Part shown: piece by piece, positions 8,637-17,691 of the stretch
Position numbering within the stretch: position 1 is the first letter of the stretch
How the letters are laid out: the number at the start of each line of letters is the position of its first letter
DNA from: JAXGMQ01 sp964613055
Lineage (GTDB): Bacteria > Caldisericota > Caldisericia > JAAYUI01
Assembly (NCBI GenBank): GCA_964613055.1
Contig: CAZTGD010000008.1
Coordinates: 1 to 64,000 of the forward strand
Length of the DNA: 64,000 bases
Reading direction: 5' to 3'
Program-made: the position numbers and the translations under genes
The notes under the pieces: model-generated
What the model was told of the DNA's origin: nothing
Seen by the model: the letters and a program-made list of their open reading frames with translations, nothing else
Databases searched by the model: none

Positions 8637-9350
8637 ATGTCAGGTACCACCAAACTCATCAAACTATGCAATTTAGACCTCAGTATTCGTAGGATAGAAA
8701 ATGAGATTGATTCTGCGGATGACGGCAAGCAATTGTTTATAAAACTCAATTCAATGATAGGGGACAGGAAGAAATTCGAAACCGCGATATGCAAACTTAA
8801 GAAGCTGGTTGAAAAGAACAAAGAGAAGATAAACTCGAGTTTAGTAGAAAAAAAGAAGATGGAATCACGGTTGTTTGGTGACAAGGTGAATCAGAAGCAG
8901 ATAGAAAACATACAAACGCATCTAAAAAACATCTCTGAATTCATCGATGAATCTGAGACCAAGCATCTGGAATTACTTGACAAACTCGATAAATATGACG
9001 CTTACATGGAGAAACTGAAAAATAACTGCGACCAACTTGAAAGTGATTACAAAGTAATTGTGGCCAGATACAAAGAGATGAACAAAAAAGCTAGAGTGAA
9101 ACTAGACAAACTGAAACGTGAGAGAGAATCACATATTGCCAATATGGATGGGAGTGATGTTGAACTGTATGAAACAATGAGACGACGGAAAGCTGGTATA
9201 GCTATGGCGGAAGTTGTAAACAAGCTCTGCACTGCATGCAACCAAACCATTTCTTCATCACTTGATCAGAGCCTTTCAGAGGAACCGGATAGAGTTCACT
9301 ACTGCAATAATTGTGGTCGAATCGTATACAGAATAAAGGTTGAAACATGA
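8637..9350 (+). CDS. coiled-coil zinc-ribbon protein (DUF164/C4-type)
   Basis: 237 residues: a long charged alpha-helical hairpin (~10-180) and a C-terminal zinc ribbon with CTAC and CNNCG pairs (~199-232). This is the C4-type zinc-ribbon family once called DUF164, thought to be a nucleic-acid or ribosome-associated protein; its function is not settled. GAGG precedes the ATG. It overlaps the RNase H gene by ATGA, an association also seen in actinobacteria (mycobacterial Rv2229c/Rv2228c), which supports a joint role in RNA metabolism. Confidence 0.87.
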   Translation: MSGTTKLIKLCNLDLSIRRIENEIDSADDGKQLFIKLNSMIGDRKKFETAICKLKKLVEKNKEKINSSLVEKKKMESRLFGDKVNQKQIENIQTHLKNISEFIDESETKHLELLDKLDKYDAYMEKLKNNCDQLESDYKVIVARYKEMNKKARVKLDKLKRERESHIANMDGSDVELYETMRRRKAGIAMAEVVNKLCTACNQTISSSLDQSLSEEPDRVHYCNNCGRIVYRIKVET

Positions 9351-9751
9351 AGCAAGTAATCGCATGGACAGATGGGGCTTCGAAAGGCAATCCTGGTCCT
9401 TCCAGTTTTGGTTCGATTTGTGAGGTAGATGGAAATCTCATTTTTGAAGACAGTTTTGATATTGGAAACCATACAAACAATGAAGCCGAATACAGCGGTC
9501 TCGTTTATACGCTCTCTAAGATTATTGCTTGTGGTTTAGAGACTGAGGATGTGAAAGTCAAGATGGACTCACAGCTGGTTGTAAGACAAATCAATGGGGA
9601 GTATAAGGTAAAGAAGAAAGAGCTTAAATTCTACTACAAAATAGCTAGCAATCTTATGGAGAGATTCGACAAGATCGCTATCATACATATAGTAAGAGAG
9701 CTAAACAAATCAGCAGATAGAATGGCAAATTTAGCATTTGAAAGCAGGTAA
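9347..9751 (+). CDS. rnhA: ribonuclease HI-family protein
   Basis: Cleaves the RNA strand of RNA-DNA hybrids. The 134 residues carry all four acidic catalytic positions: D9 in TDGASKGNPGP, E48 in NNEAEYSGL, D74 in MDSQLVVRQING and D124 in ELNKSADRMAN. It is the short bacterial/archaeal RNase HI-like type without a basic protrusion or N-terminal hybrid-binding domain. It sits between the zinc-ribbon gene (ATGA overlap) and rho (5-nt gap). Confidence 0.92.
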   Translation: MKQVIAWTDGASKGNPGPSSFGSICEVDGNLIFEDSFDIGNHTNNEAEYSGLVYTLSKIIACGLETEDVKVKMDSQLVVRQINGEYKVKKKELKFYYKIASNLMERFDKIAIIHIVRELNKSADRMANLAFESR

Positions 9752-9756
9752 TTACG

Positions 9757-11394
9757 ATGGATACAGATAACAAAAACAAAGTATACCATGAGAATGATCT
9801 GGTCGACTTGACCATGAGAGAACTATATGAGATTAGCAAAGAACAAAAACTTAAAAATTATACGAGCTTTAGGAAAGAAGATCTCATAAATGAAATATGC
9901 TTGGTTTCGCAGGGAAAGAAAAAGATTGTAAGGAAAAAGAGGGGAAGGAAGAGCAAAGCTGAGTTGGAACGAATGAAACAAGAGCAAGATTACGATGAAA
10001 CAATACATAGTGATGATGTAAGTCAATCTAGTGATGAAGAGGATAAAGCTGAAAACATCGATAAAGTATCATCATCAGAACAAGTAAACGGCTCAGAGAA
10101 GAGACCTAAATTGATGTTCCCACCCAAGAGATACACTGCCGATAAGGACAAGGAATCAAAAGAAGAAATACCTCAAAAAAATAACATAGATCAAGCTTCA
10201 GCCAGAAAAACCAATGAAGTGAAAGCACCGTATAATTCAGTTAAAATCAATAATCTACAGTATAAAGGTGATTCCCAGGGGTCCGGTAGTGGTGTACTTG
10301 AGATACATCCAGACGGATACGGCTTTTTAAGGGTTGCTTATGTCCCAAATCCTGATGATATATACATGGCTCCTTCTCAGATTAGAAAGTTCAACCTGAG
10401 GAATGGAGATTTCGTAGAAGGTATCGTAAGGCATCCTTCGAAGGCTAGTGAGAAGTACTCCGCTATGCTGAGGGTTTCATCAATAAATGGTATCAATACT
10501 CAGGATATGAAGGAAAGACCAGTATTCGAAAAGATGGTGCCAATCTTTCCAGAGGACAGACTGATACTCGAAATACCTGGCAAAAACAGCTTCACACTTC
10601 GGCTAATAGAACTCTTTGCTCCAATTGGAAAAGGACAGAGAGGTATGATAGTTTCTCCGCCAAAAGCCGGTAAAACAACAGTTATCAAGCGTATCGCACA
10701 AGCAATATCAGTTAATCACCCTGAGGTAATACTCATGATCGTTTTGGTTGATGAAAGACCCGAAGAAGTTACTGACATGGAGAGATCAGTAAAAGCACAG
10801 GTAATACATTCAACGTTTGATCAACTTCCCGAGAACCACATCAGGGTCGTTGAGTTGGCGATGGAACGAGCAAAAAGATTGGTTGAAATGGGGAAGGATG
10901 TCGTTGTTCTGATGGATGGAATAACACGTCTGACCAGAGCTTATAACCTCGTAATGACGCCTACTGGAAGAACCCTTACCGGCGGACTTGACACATCAGC
11001 TATCCATGGACCAAAGAGGGTACTTGGTGCCGCTAGGAACATTGATGGCGGTGGTAGCCTAACCATGATAGCGACAGCGTTGATTGAAACTGGATCCAGA
11101 ATGGACGAGGTTATTTATGAAGAATACAAAGGAACCGGCAACATGGAGCTTGTTCTGGACAGGAAACTCTCTGAAAAGGGACTGTTCCCTGCAATCGAGA
11201 TAAACAAATCAGGCACTAGAAGAGACGAATTGCTCTACGAACCTGAGGTCAAGAGAAGAATCTGGAGCCTCAGACGTTTCCTTTCAAATCTGGACACAGA
11301 CGAAGCACTAAGAAAACTCTATAAGTGGATGAAAGATTCCAAGAGTAACGAGCAATTCCTGAGATCCATTGTGTCTGAAGATAGAAACAGATAG
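9757..11394 (+). CDS. rho: transcription termination factor Rho with charged N-terminal extension
   Basis: Hexameric RNA helicase that ends transcription. Residues ~10-50 form the Rho_N (SAP-like) domain (DLTMRELYEISKEQKLKNY). Residues ~55-165 are an inserted Lys/Glu/Ser-rich low-complexity region with a basic patch (KKIVRKKRGRKSK). The CSD RNA-binding domain follows (GVLEIHPDGYGFLR), then the RecA-like core with Walker A SPPKAGKTT (~300), LVDERPEEVTDMERSV, VVVLMDGITRLTRAYN and the GGGSLTMIATALIETGSRMD loop. At 545 residues it is about 125 longer than E. coli Rho because of the insert, as in actinobacterial and some other Rho proteins. Confidence 0.97.
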   Translation: MDTDNKNKVYHENDLVDLTMRELYEISKEQKLKNYTSFRKEDLINEICLVSQGKKKIVRKKRGRKSKAELERMKQEQDYDETIHSDDVSQSSDEEDKAENIDKVSSSEQVNGSEKRPKLMFPPKRYTADKDKESKEEIPQKNNIDQASARKTNEVKAPYNSVKINNLQYKGDSQGSGSGVLEIHPDGYGFLRVAYVPNPDDIYMAPSQIRKFNLRNGDFVEGIVRHPSKASEKYSAMLRVSSINGINTQDMKERPVFEKMVPIFPEDRLILEIPGKNSFTLRLIELFAPIGKGQRGMIVSPPKAGKTTVIKRIAQAISVNHPEVILMIVLVDERPEEVTDMERSVKAQVIHSTFDQLPENHIRVVELAMERAKRLVEMGKDVVVLMDGITRLTRAYNLVMTPTGRTLTGGLDTSAIHGPKRVLGAARNIDGGGSLTMIATALIETGSRMDEVIYEEYKGTGNMELVLDRKLSEKGLFPAIEINKSGTRRDELLYEPEVKRRIWSLRRFLSNLDTDEALRKLYKWMKDSKSNEQFLRSIVSEDRNR

Positions 11395-11412
11395 TTTAAA
11401 TAACTAATGAAC

Positions 11413-12399
11413 TTAATGATCTAATAATCCGCTGATTCGAAAAAACCTATGACCCACAACCTGATCATTGTAATTGAGTATGTCCTCATTTGAGAACGAT
11501 ACTAAATTGTTAATATTATACCCCAGAGCTTCTGCTATCTTCGATGCCACGAAGGCAAAAAGGTGCGCTTCATCGCCACAGTCTATCTTGAATGTGCATC
11601 CGATGTTTTCTCCGCCAAAGCAACCAATACCTTCAGCACCAGCTTTGAAAATGCACCTAGGATTGTCTTTAAGGAAAAGGGTTGCAATCCTGTAATCCCC
11701 AGCAAATTCAGTTGGGTTGCTTTGAATTGCATCCCTTATCAAATTCACCGCTTCTCTCTTTTCGTATGGTAGATGATTTGAGTTGCATAGGTTGAAATAC
11801 CCTTTAGCCATAGAAGTCAAAGGCATCGCAAATACTGGAACGCCACATCCATCTATTCCAGTTTCTATTTGGTTTTCATTAATATCGAACATGCTAGCAA
11901 CTTCAGTTTTCATAAGCGTTTGGACAGGGTGATTTGGGTTCATGTAATCATCGATATCCCAACCCATGTGTTTGCAAACGAGCAACATTGCGGTGTGTTT
12001 TCCAGAACAGTTATGTGAAAGAGGAGATGGATTATCGCCTACCTCTATTCGGGCAACTTTTGTAAACGGACGATGTGTTCCACAATGTAAATGTGATTCA
12101 TTCAAATCTGCTCTATCCAGCATATCCATTATCAATTTTCGATGAATGTGCTGTCCGCTATGTGAACCCGAGGCAACTGCGAGATGCTTTGCATTCAAGT
12201 TGAAGTGTTTATAGGCTCCTGTTGTTATTAGGGGAATAGTTTGAAAGGGCTTGGACGCACTTCTTATATATGTGAAAGTCTTTGGTTCACCATAGAATTT
12301 TACAGTACCTTTTTTATTAATTACTACAACATGACCGGTAACTGAACTTTCAACGATGGATCCTCTGGTTTTGTCAAAGAGAATTGCTGATTTACTCAT
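11413..12399 (-). CDS. asparaginase, Rhizobium etli AnsA-type (asparaginase II family)
   Basis: Predicted to hydrolyse L-asparagine to aspartate and ammonia in the cytoplasm. The 328 residues follow the asparaginase_II family, unrelated to E. coli AnsA/AnsB: ESSVTGHVVV, YIRSASKPFQTIPL (~45-58), LAVASGSHSGQHIH (~73-86), NCSGKHTAMLLVCKHMGWD (~129) and GIDGCGVPVFAMPL (~180-193). Conserved Ser-Lys and Cys-containing motifs are in place. It converges on rho with an 18-bp gap and no obvious hairpin. Its ATG lies 6 nt after a GATAAT box with no Shine-Dalgarno sequence. I see no transporter or regulator for it nearby. Confidence 0.9.
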   Translation of the reverse strand: MSKSAILFDKTRGSIVESSVTGHVVVINKKGTVKFYGEPKTFTYIRSASKPFQTIPLITTGAYKHFNLNAKHLAVASGSHSGQHIHRKLIMDMLDRADLNESHLHCGTHRPFTKVARIEVGDNPSPLSHNCSGKHTAMLLVCKHMGWDIDDYMNPNHPVQTLMKTEVASMFDINENQIETGIDGCGVPVFAMPLTSMAKGYFNLCNSNHLPYEKREAVNLIRDAIQSNPTEFAGDYRIATLFLKDNPRCIFKAGAEGIGCFGGENIGCTFKIDCGDEAHLFAFVASKIAEALGYNINNLVSFSNEDILNYNDQVVGHRFFRISGLLDH

Positions 12400-12405
12400 G
12401 TTGCA

Positions 12406-12433
12406 ATTATCATTTCTTAACCTTTTTCATCAA
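12406..12433 (-). promoter_or_regulatory. leaderless promoter of the asparaginase gene
   Basis: Minus strand TTGATG (12433-12428), 16-bp spacer, GATAAT (12411-12406), then 6 nt to the ATG at 12399. Initiation at the usual distance from a -10 box would fall on the start codon. Confidence 0.65.
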
Positions 12434-12451
12434 TAAAGAATTTAAACATAC

Positions 12452-12481
12452 TTGAAAGTGATCGTTAATGTTTGCTATCAT
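12452..12481 (+). promoter_or_regulatory. leaderless promoter of the alanyl-tRNA editing gene
   Basis: TTGAAA (12452-12457), 18-bp spacer, TATCAT (12476-12481), then 6 nt (TGCTGT) to ATG 12488. It lies within the longer open frame and argues for the ATG at 12488 as the real start. Divergent from the asparaginase promoter. Confidence 0.6.
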
Positions 12482-12487
12482 TGCTGT

Positions 12488-13612
12488 ATGAGGAGAGAAT
12501 ATTGGTTATCACCTGATTTGCTTGAATCAAAGGTCGTGGTAAACAATATTGGTTCGAATTTAGTATCAGTAGAACCCAACATATTCCATCCAAATGAAGG
12601 CGGTCAGCCATGTGATCTAGGTAAAATAGGCAATGCCAAAGTCATATCAGTGGATATGCGTGAAGGTTCGATTGTAATAGAGCTAGACGAAAAATTGTCG
12701 GATGGCAAATACACAGCAAGGGTTGATAAAAAGAATCGTCTATTCACAAGCAGGCATCACACAGCTCAACACATTATCTCAGGTATAGCAGAGAGTCTTT
12801 TTAATCTTAAAACTATGGGCGTTCACATCGGAGAGCACTCAACGATTGATTTCGATAAAGAGATAGACTCAGAAACACTTGAATCACTCGAGTTATATTC
12901 AAACAGAGTTGTAATGGATGACATACCCGTTTTATCAACATTCGGTTCAGCACCTTCAAGGTTTGATGAACGTATCAATCATATCGACAGTGAAGATATC
13001 AGAGTGGTATCTATTGGGGATATAGATAACTCTGCATGCTGTGGGGCTCATGTGTTGTCAACCGGTAATGTGGGGTATATTAGAATTGTTTCAAATGAAC
13101 GGAAACGGGGAGGAAGTAGAATAGAATTCCTAGCAGGCGAAGAGGCTGTTTTATTCTCCAGAAATGAAACGAATGTACTTGCTGAAATTAGGACTTTAAG
13201 CAGTTGCAGTAACGATGAACTGGTGAATAAATTTTCAAATCTACTGGAATCGAACAAAAAACTGCAACAGGATATCAATCATATATGGAGTAGAAATCTA
13301 TCAAATATTGCAGAGAACTGTGGTGTGCTTGATATCAACGGGAATAAAGTAGGGCTCATAATTGAGATAGTTCCAAAGAAGATACAGGGTAAATTAATGT
13401 CTGTCCTATTAGGCGCAAATGATGCGGGTATCATAATTTCGGATAGATCAATTTCAATTTATTCTGATAGATTATCATCAAGGGATCTTCTGGATACTAT
13501 TATTGGCAAAGTAGGTGGTAAAGGAGGTGGGAATGACAGGATAGCAAAAGGTTACCTATCAGCTTCAGTCAGTGAAAATGATATAAAACGATCGCTTTCA
13601 ATAAATGAATGA
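12488..13612 (+). CDS. alaX: alanyl-tRNA editing protein with DHHA1 domain (AlaX-L type)
   Basis: Free-standing editing protein that deacylates Ser- or Gly-tRNA-Ala. With the ATG at 12488 it has 374 residues: an AlaRS-like N-terminal region (IFHPNEGGQPCDLG), the zinc editing centre with RHHTAQHII and CCGAH, and a C-terminal DHHA1-type part ending KVGGKGGGNDRIAKG. The frame is open to a TTG at 12452, but that start would lie on the -35 box and adds an untypical Cys-rich stretch. The ATG has no Shine-Dalgarno sequence and appears leaderless. Confidence 0.88.
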   Translation: MRREYWLSPDLLESKVVVNNIGSNLVSVEPNIFHPNEGGQPCDLGKIGNAKVISVDMREGSIVIELDEKLSDGKYTARVDKKNRLFTSRHHTAQHIISGIAESLFNLKTMGVHIGEHSTIDFDKEIDSETLESLELYSNRVVMDDIPVLSTFGSAPSRFDERINHIDSEDIRVVSIGDIDNSACCGAHVLSTGNVGYIRIVSNERKRGGSRIEFLAGEEAVLFSRNETNVLAEIRTLSSCSNDELVNKFSNLLESNKKLQQDINHIWSRNLSNIAENCGVLDINGNKVGLIIEIVPKKIQGKLMSVLLGANDAGIIISDRSISIYSDRLSSRDLLDTIIGKVGGKGGGNDRIAKGYLSASVSENDIKRSLSINE

Positions 13613-13693
13613 TTACTTCGTTGTTATTCAGTATTTTGTTTGGAATGATGTAACTTAATGAGACCTATTGGATTCAAAACAGATTGGTATCGG

Positions 13694-13721
13694 TTGAATG
13701 GGTAAGTTATCTACATATAAT
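13694..13721 (+). promoter_or_regulatory. promoter of the nuo-atp operon
   Basis: TTGAAT (13694-13699), 16-bp spacer, perfect TATAAT (13716-13721). The leader of ~30 nt contains GAGGTGAT just before ATG 13759. No equally good promoter was noticed between nuoA and atpC, though internal ones cannot be excluded. Confidence 0.65.
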
Positions 13722-13758
13722 TGCCCTGACTGATCATCGTTTAAATATGAGGTGATAA

Positions 13759-14124
13759 ATGGAATATCTACAAAGCTACATCTCAGTAGGGATTTTTGTT
13801 GCCGTGGGTGTTGGTTTTGGTCTTTTCGCCTATTTTCTTTCTTACATCCTTAGACCCAAGAGGATCGACAGTGAGAATGCTAAAACAGCTTATGAGTGTG
13901 GTATGCAACCTGAAAAGGATGCTAAGGTCAAGTTCAATATCCGTTATCTCATATACTTACTCATCTTTGTAGCGTTTGATGTAGAGGCAATATTTTTATA
14001 CCCATGGGCGGTCAAGACAAGCACGCTTGGTTGGTACGCATTCATCGAGGTTACAATTTTTGTCAGCATCATTCTAATTGGTTGGATCTACGCATGGGGA
14101 AGGGGATTGTTGAAATGGGATTGA
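13759..14124 (+). CDS. nuoA: complex I subunit NuoA
   Basis: Membrane subunit of the proton/sodium-pumping quinone oxidoreductase. 121 residues with three transmembrane helices (~9-31, 63-85, 91-113) and the conserved loop YECGMQPEKDAKVKFNIRY before helix 2, which helps form the quinone-site entrance. It starts the 11-gene nuo set and overlaps nuoB by 10 bp. Normal length. Confidence 0.95.
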   Translation: MEYLQSYISVGIFVAVGVGFGLFAYFLSYILRPKRIDSENAKTAYECGMQPEKDAKVKFNIRYLIYLLIFVAFDVEAIFLYPWAVKTSTLGWYAFIEVTIFVSIILIGWIYAWGRGLLKWD

Positions 14125-14630
14125 ATGAATCTAGAACACTCGATCCTGCAATTTCCGATGGTAAGGGAAGTGTGTTCCTCACATCCGCTGATTGGTTGAT
14201 CGCTTGGGGTAGGAAGAATTCGTTATGGCCATTAACATTTGCAACAGCATGTTGTGCTTTTGAGATGATTCACGCTTGGATGCCAAGGTATGATTTTGAT
14301 CGTCTAGGCAGTTTCTTCAGACCAACCCCAAGACAGTGCGATGTTATGATTGTTGCTGGGACGATAACCAAAAAAATGGCTGAACCAACGAGGTTATTGT
14401 ACGATCAGATACCACATCCGAAATGGGTTCTTGCCATGGGCGCTTGCGCTTGTTCAGGTGGACCGTTCATAGATAGTTACTCCGTGGTAAAGGGTGTTGA
14501 CAAGGTGGTTCCAGTTGATGTTTACATTCCAGGTTGTCCTCCAAGACCTGAAGCTCTTCAGTTTGGAATGACACAGTTGCAGAAGAAAATAATGGCAACA
14601 AAGAGAAACCTTGGGAGGAGCCATGTCTGA
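14115..14630 (+). CDS. nuoB: complex I subunit NuoB (cluster N2)
   Basis: Carries the terminal [4Fe-4S] cluster N2 that hands electrons to quinone. The ligand set is seen as the Cys pair in TACCAFEM, the Cys in GACACSGG and the Cys in IPGCPPRPEAL. The ATG at 14115 (after AGGGG) gives 171 residues and a standard N-terminus; a longer frame from 14004 is only an overlap with nuoA. Overlaps nuoC by 8 bp. Confidence 0.95.
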   Translation: MGLNESRTLDPAISDGKGSVFLTSADWLIAWGRKNSLWPLTFATACCAFEMIHAWMPRYDFDRLGSFFRPTPRQCDVMIVAGTITKKMAEPTRLLYDQIPHPKWVLAMGACACSGGPFIDSYSVVKGVDKVVPVDVYIPGCPPRPEALQFGMTQLQKKIMATKRNLGRSHV

Positions 14631-15054
14631 AATAACAGAATTGATAGAAGAAAAGATAGGTGTGGAAGTTGAGGAGATGCCAGAAGGCGAACCAGGTCTG
14701 AAGATAAGAGTGGACAACGATAAATTGATCAATACCCTCAAGTCACTTAGAGGTATCGGATACAACTACATGACAATGCTTACCGCAAAATGCACTGATG
14801 ATTCTTTCGATGCGATTTACCTGCTTGACGATTGGACACACAAGAGAAGGATATGGGTATACACAGAAGTAAATGTTGAGAATCCATCAATTCCGAGTAT
14901 CACTCCATCATGGTTAGCGGCAGATTATCTTGAGCGCGAGGTTTATGATATGTTTGGAATTGAATTCGAGGGACACCCAAATCTTACTCGCATACTCACT
15001 CCCGAAGGATTTAACCAATATCCATTAAGAAAAGAATTTAAGGAATCGGATTAG
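14623..15054 (+). CDS. nuoC: complex I subunit NuoC
   Basis: Peripheral-arm subunit of complex I, 143 residues, separate from NuoD rather than fused as in E. coli. The 30-kDa-subunit signature is at the C-terminus: LEREVYDMFGIEFEGHPNLT, then RILTPEGFNQYPLRKEF. Start chosen at ATG 14623, preceded by GGGAGG; the in-frame TTG at 14611 lies on that Shine-Dalgarno sequence. Confidence 0.94.
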   Translation: MSEITELIEEKIGVEVEEMPEGEPGLKIRVDNDKLINTLKSLRGIGYNYMTMLTAKCTDDSFDAIYLLDDWTHKRRIWVYTEVNVENPSIPSITPSWLAADYLEREVYDMFGIEFEGHPNLTRILTPEGFNQYPLRKEFKESD

Positions 15055-15064
15055 GAGGTTTGGA

Positions 15065-16174
15065 TTGAGCGAACAAACAATATGTACAGACACGATTAAG
15101 CTGAATATCGGACCTCATCATCCAGCGACACATGGAGTATTTCGACTAGAAACAGAGCTTGATGGAGAGGTAGTCGTAAACAGTAGGCCAATCCTCGGGT
15201 ATCTGCATAGAGGCATAGAAAAAATTGCAGAAAACCTAACCTATAAACAGATAATTCCATACTTCGACCGGTTGGATTATCTCTCAGGCTTTCTCAACGA
15301 GTATCCATTTGTTTCAGCAGTTGAAAGACTGATGGGTATCGAGGTGCCAAAAAAAGCACAGTATCTTAGAGTGCTGATGATGGAATTGAATCGAATTGCG
15401 GCTCATCTGGTTAACATAGGAGCTCAGGGTTTGGACCTGGCATCTATGACTTCAATGGTGTATTGCATGCGAGAGCGTGAGTATCTGCTTGAGTTGTTTG
15501 TAGCTGTTTCTGGATCTAGGATGACATTCAACTGGATGCGTGTTGGAGGCGTTAAAAGTGATCTGCCCGAAGGATTTCTTTCAAGAGTCGATAGATTTAT
15601 ACACTATCTGAAAGACCGCATGCCAGAGTATGCATCATTGATGCAGGATAATGAAATATTCCAAGCTCGAACAAAGGGTATTGGCATTCTCAAACCAGAT
15701 CATGCTCTTGAACTGGGTTGCTCTGGCCCACTCCTTAGAGGTTCTGGTGTCGCCAGAGACATAAGGATGGATGAACCTTACGAGGTTTATGACGAGTTAG
15801 AGTTCAAGGTGATAACGCATGATGAATATGACAGCTTTGCAAGATACATGGTTAGATATGATGAGATATCACAATCCATCAGGATAATTGAACAGATTCT
15901 ATCCAAGATACCAGATGGGGATATAATGGCTAAGGTTCCGAAGGTAATCAAACCTCCAGATGGGGACATCTACTCCAGAGTAGAAGCGCCAATCGGGGAG
16001 TTGGGTGTATATTTGTCTTCCGATGGGAAAAACAAACCACACCGTATGAAGATCAGAGCTCCAAGTTTCAGCAATATCAGAGCTGTACCCGACATGATAA
16101 AGGGTTTGCAGGTTCCAGACGTAATAGCTACTTTTGCATCAGTGGCACCCACTATGGGTGAGGCGGATAGGTAA
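15065..16174 (+). CDS. nuoD: complex I subunit NuoD
   Basis: 49-kDa subunit that lines the quinone pocket and descends from the hydrogenase large subunit. 369 residues with the NIGPHHPATHGVFRLETELD opening, GYLHRGIEKIAE, the ELNRIAAHLVNIG helix and the C-terminal SVAPTMGEADR ending. The family's hydrogenase Cys residues are absent, so it is NuoD and not a Ni-Fe hydrogenase. It starts with TTG, preceded by AGGAGG. Confidence 0.95.
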   Translation: MSEQTICTDTIKLNIGPHHPATHGVFRLETELDGEVVVNSRPILGYLHRGIEKIAENLTYKQIIPYFDRLDYLSGFLNEYPFVSAVERLMGIEVPKKAQYLRVLMMELNRIAAHLVNIGAQGLDLASMTSMVYCMREREYLLELFVAVSGSRMTFNWMRVGGVKSDLPEGFLSRVDRFIHYLKDRMPEYASLMQDNEIFQARTKGIGILKPDHALELGCSGPLLRGSGVARDIRMDEPYEVYDELEFKVITHDEYDSFARYMVRYDEISQSIRIIEQILSKIPDGDIMAKVPKVIKPPDGDIYSRVEAPIGELGVYLSSDGKNKPHRMKIRAPSFSNIRAVPDMIKGLQVPDVIATFASVAPTMGEADR

Positions 16175-16178
16175 TCTT

Positions 16179-17267
16179 ATGATAGGATATATTCTAGAAA
16201 ACTACATCTATTTTCTCGTTGTTACTGGTGTAGCTATCGGTATGTTTCTTTTTGTTACAGCTGTTGCTCTCATGTTCACTCTCGTTGAAAGAAAGCTTCT
16301 CGGGTGGATGCAACAGAGACTAGGACCAATGGAAGTGGGACCCTGGGGGCTGTTGCAACCAATTGCAGATGCCATAAAGCTACTCGGTAAGGGTGATGTT
16401 ATGCCCAAGCTTGCTGATAAATTCTTCTATACATACAGCCCAATAATCAGCTTTGCTCCAGCATTCATCGTTTTTTCCCTCATTCCAATCGCCAGTTATA
16501 CACGAGTTATCGATGGACAAGCTGTAGTATCACAGGTTGTTTCTTCTGGGTCATCCATTGGAATTCTGCTTATCACAGCTATTATGTCTGTAAGTGTCGT
16601 TGGTATAATGATTGGTGGATGGTCATCTGGAAACAAGTTCTCTCTTCTAGGAGCAGTTCGCTCCGCCGCTCAGGAGATAAGCTATGAAGTTCCAAAAACA
16701 ATAGCTATTCTATGTATTGTGATGATGGCAGGCTCAATGAACCTCAGTATAATAGGTGGTGTACAACGGGTGTGGTTTATAATACCTCAGTTCCTTGGTT
16801 TCATAATTTTTGTTATTGCATCACTTGCCGAGGTCTTCAGGATACCGTTTGACCTGGCTGAAGGAGAATCAGAGCTGGTTGCCGGATACAACGTTGAATT
16901 CGCAGGAATACGCTTTGTTTTCTTCTTCTTTGCCGAGTATACGTATCTATTTGTCACAGGCGCTCTCGTTACCGTACTATTCCTTGGTGGAGGACACATG
17001 CCCGAATTCCTGGGTTTTCTGAACTTCAAGATATATGGCTCATATGCAGTCTCATCCGCTTTCTGGTTCATTGCAAAATCAATGTTACTAGCCGTAGGTA
17101 TAATCTGGTTTTCTCGATCAATGCCAAGGGTAAGGGCAGATCAACTCATGAACGGAGCTTGGAAGGTACTTCTCCCTCTTTCACTCGTTAACGTAATCTA
17201 TACAGCGGTTATCGTGTTGAACAAACCATTGCATCAGCTCTTTGTCTACACACTGGCAGGAAAGTGA
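16179..17267 (+). CDS. nuoH: complex I subunit NuoH
   Basis: Membrane subunit joining the quinone site to the antiporter-like arm. The 362 residues have about eight transmembrane helices and the conserved segments LVERKLLGWMQQRLGPMEVG (residues ~34-53), QPIADAIKLLGKGD and FRIPFDLAEGESELVAGYN. Start taken at ATG 16179, four bases after the nuoD stop; a longer frame from 16134 is overlap with nuoD. Confidence 0.95.
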   Translation: MIGYILENYIYFLVVTGVAIGMFLFVTAVALMFTLVERKLLGWMQQRLGPMEVGPWGLLQPIADAIKLLGKGDVMPKLADKFFYTYSPIISFAPAFIVFSLIPIASYTRVIDGQAVVSQVVSSGSSIGILLITAIMSVSVVGIMIGGWSSGNKFSLLGAVRSAAQEISYEVPKTIAILCIVMMAGSMNLSIIGGVQRVWFIIPQFLGFIIFVIASLAEVFRIPFDLAEGESELVAGYNVEFAGIRFVFFFFAEYTYLFVTGALVTVLFLGGGHMPEFLGFLNFKIYGSYAVSSAFWFIAKSMLLAVGIIWFSRSMPRVRADQLMNGAWKVLLPLSLVNVIYTAVIVLNKPLHQLFVYTLAGK

Positions 17268-17274
17268 GGTATCC

Positions 17275-17691
17275 ATGATAGGACAAGGAATAGCATCTTC
17301 TCTTGTGACTACACTAAAACATATATTCAGGAAAAAGATAACTCTTCGATATCCAAAGAAAAAACAACCTATGGACAAGCGTTTCTTCGCACTGATGAGA
17401 TTGTCAATGGATGATAATGGGAAATTAAAATGCACTGCCTGTGGCATATGCGCAAAGAATTGCCCAGTTCATGCAATAACAATAAAGCGCGGTAAAAGAG
17501 AAGACGGAAAGCCATATCCAGAGGAATATGAGATCAATATTCAGCAGTGCATGTTCTGCGGCATATGTGTGGAGGTGTGTCCATTTGACGCATTGCAGAT
17601 TGGCAATTTCTATGAATTATCCTCTTACTCAAGAAAAGGACTTGTATACGACAAGGAAGATCTGGTAGGTCCGGTGAGGAGCAATGTATGA
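17275..17691 (+). CDS. nuoI: complex I subunit NuoI, 2x[4Fe-4S]
   Basis: Ferredoxin-like subunit with clusters N6a/N6b. Two motifs are visible, CTACGICAKNCPVHAI (~57-72) and CMFCGICVEVCPFDAL (~98-113). 138 residues from ATG 17275, which follows GAGGT; the frame extends upstream to 17242 but only into nuoH. With no NuoG in the cluster, NuoI is a likely electron entry point from a soluble ferredoxin (inference). Overlaps nuoJ by ATGA. Confidence 0.95.
   Translation: MIGQGIASSLVTTLKHIFRKKITLRYPKKKQPMDKRFFALMRLSMDDNGKLKCTACGICAKNCPVHAITIKRGKREDGKPYPEEYEINIQQCMFCGICVEVCPFDALQIGNFYELSSYSRKGLVYDKEDLVGPVRSNV

Noticed and set aside
15065..16174. NuoD as a membrane-bound hydrogenase large subunit
   Set aside because: The N- and C-terminal CxxC nickel ligands are absent and the sequence matches NuoD throughout.
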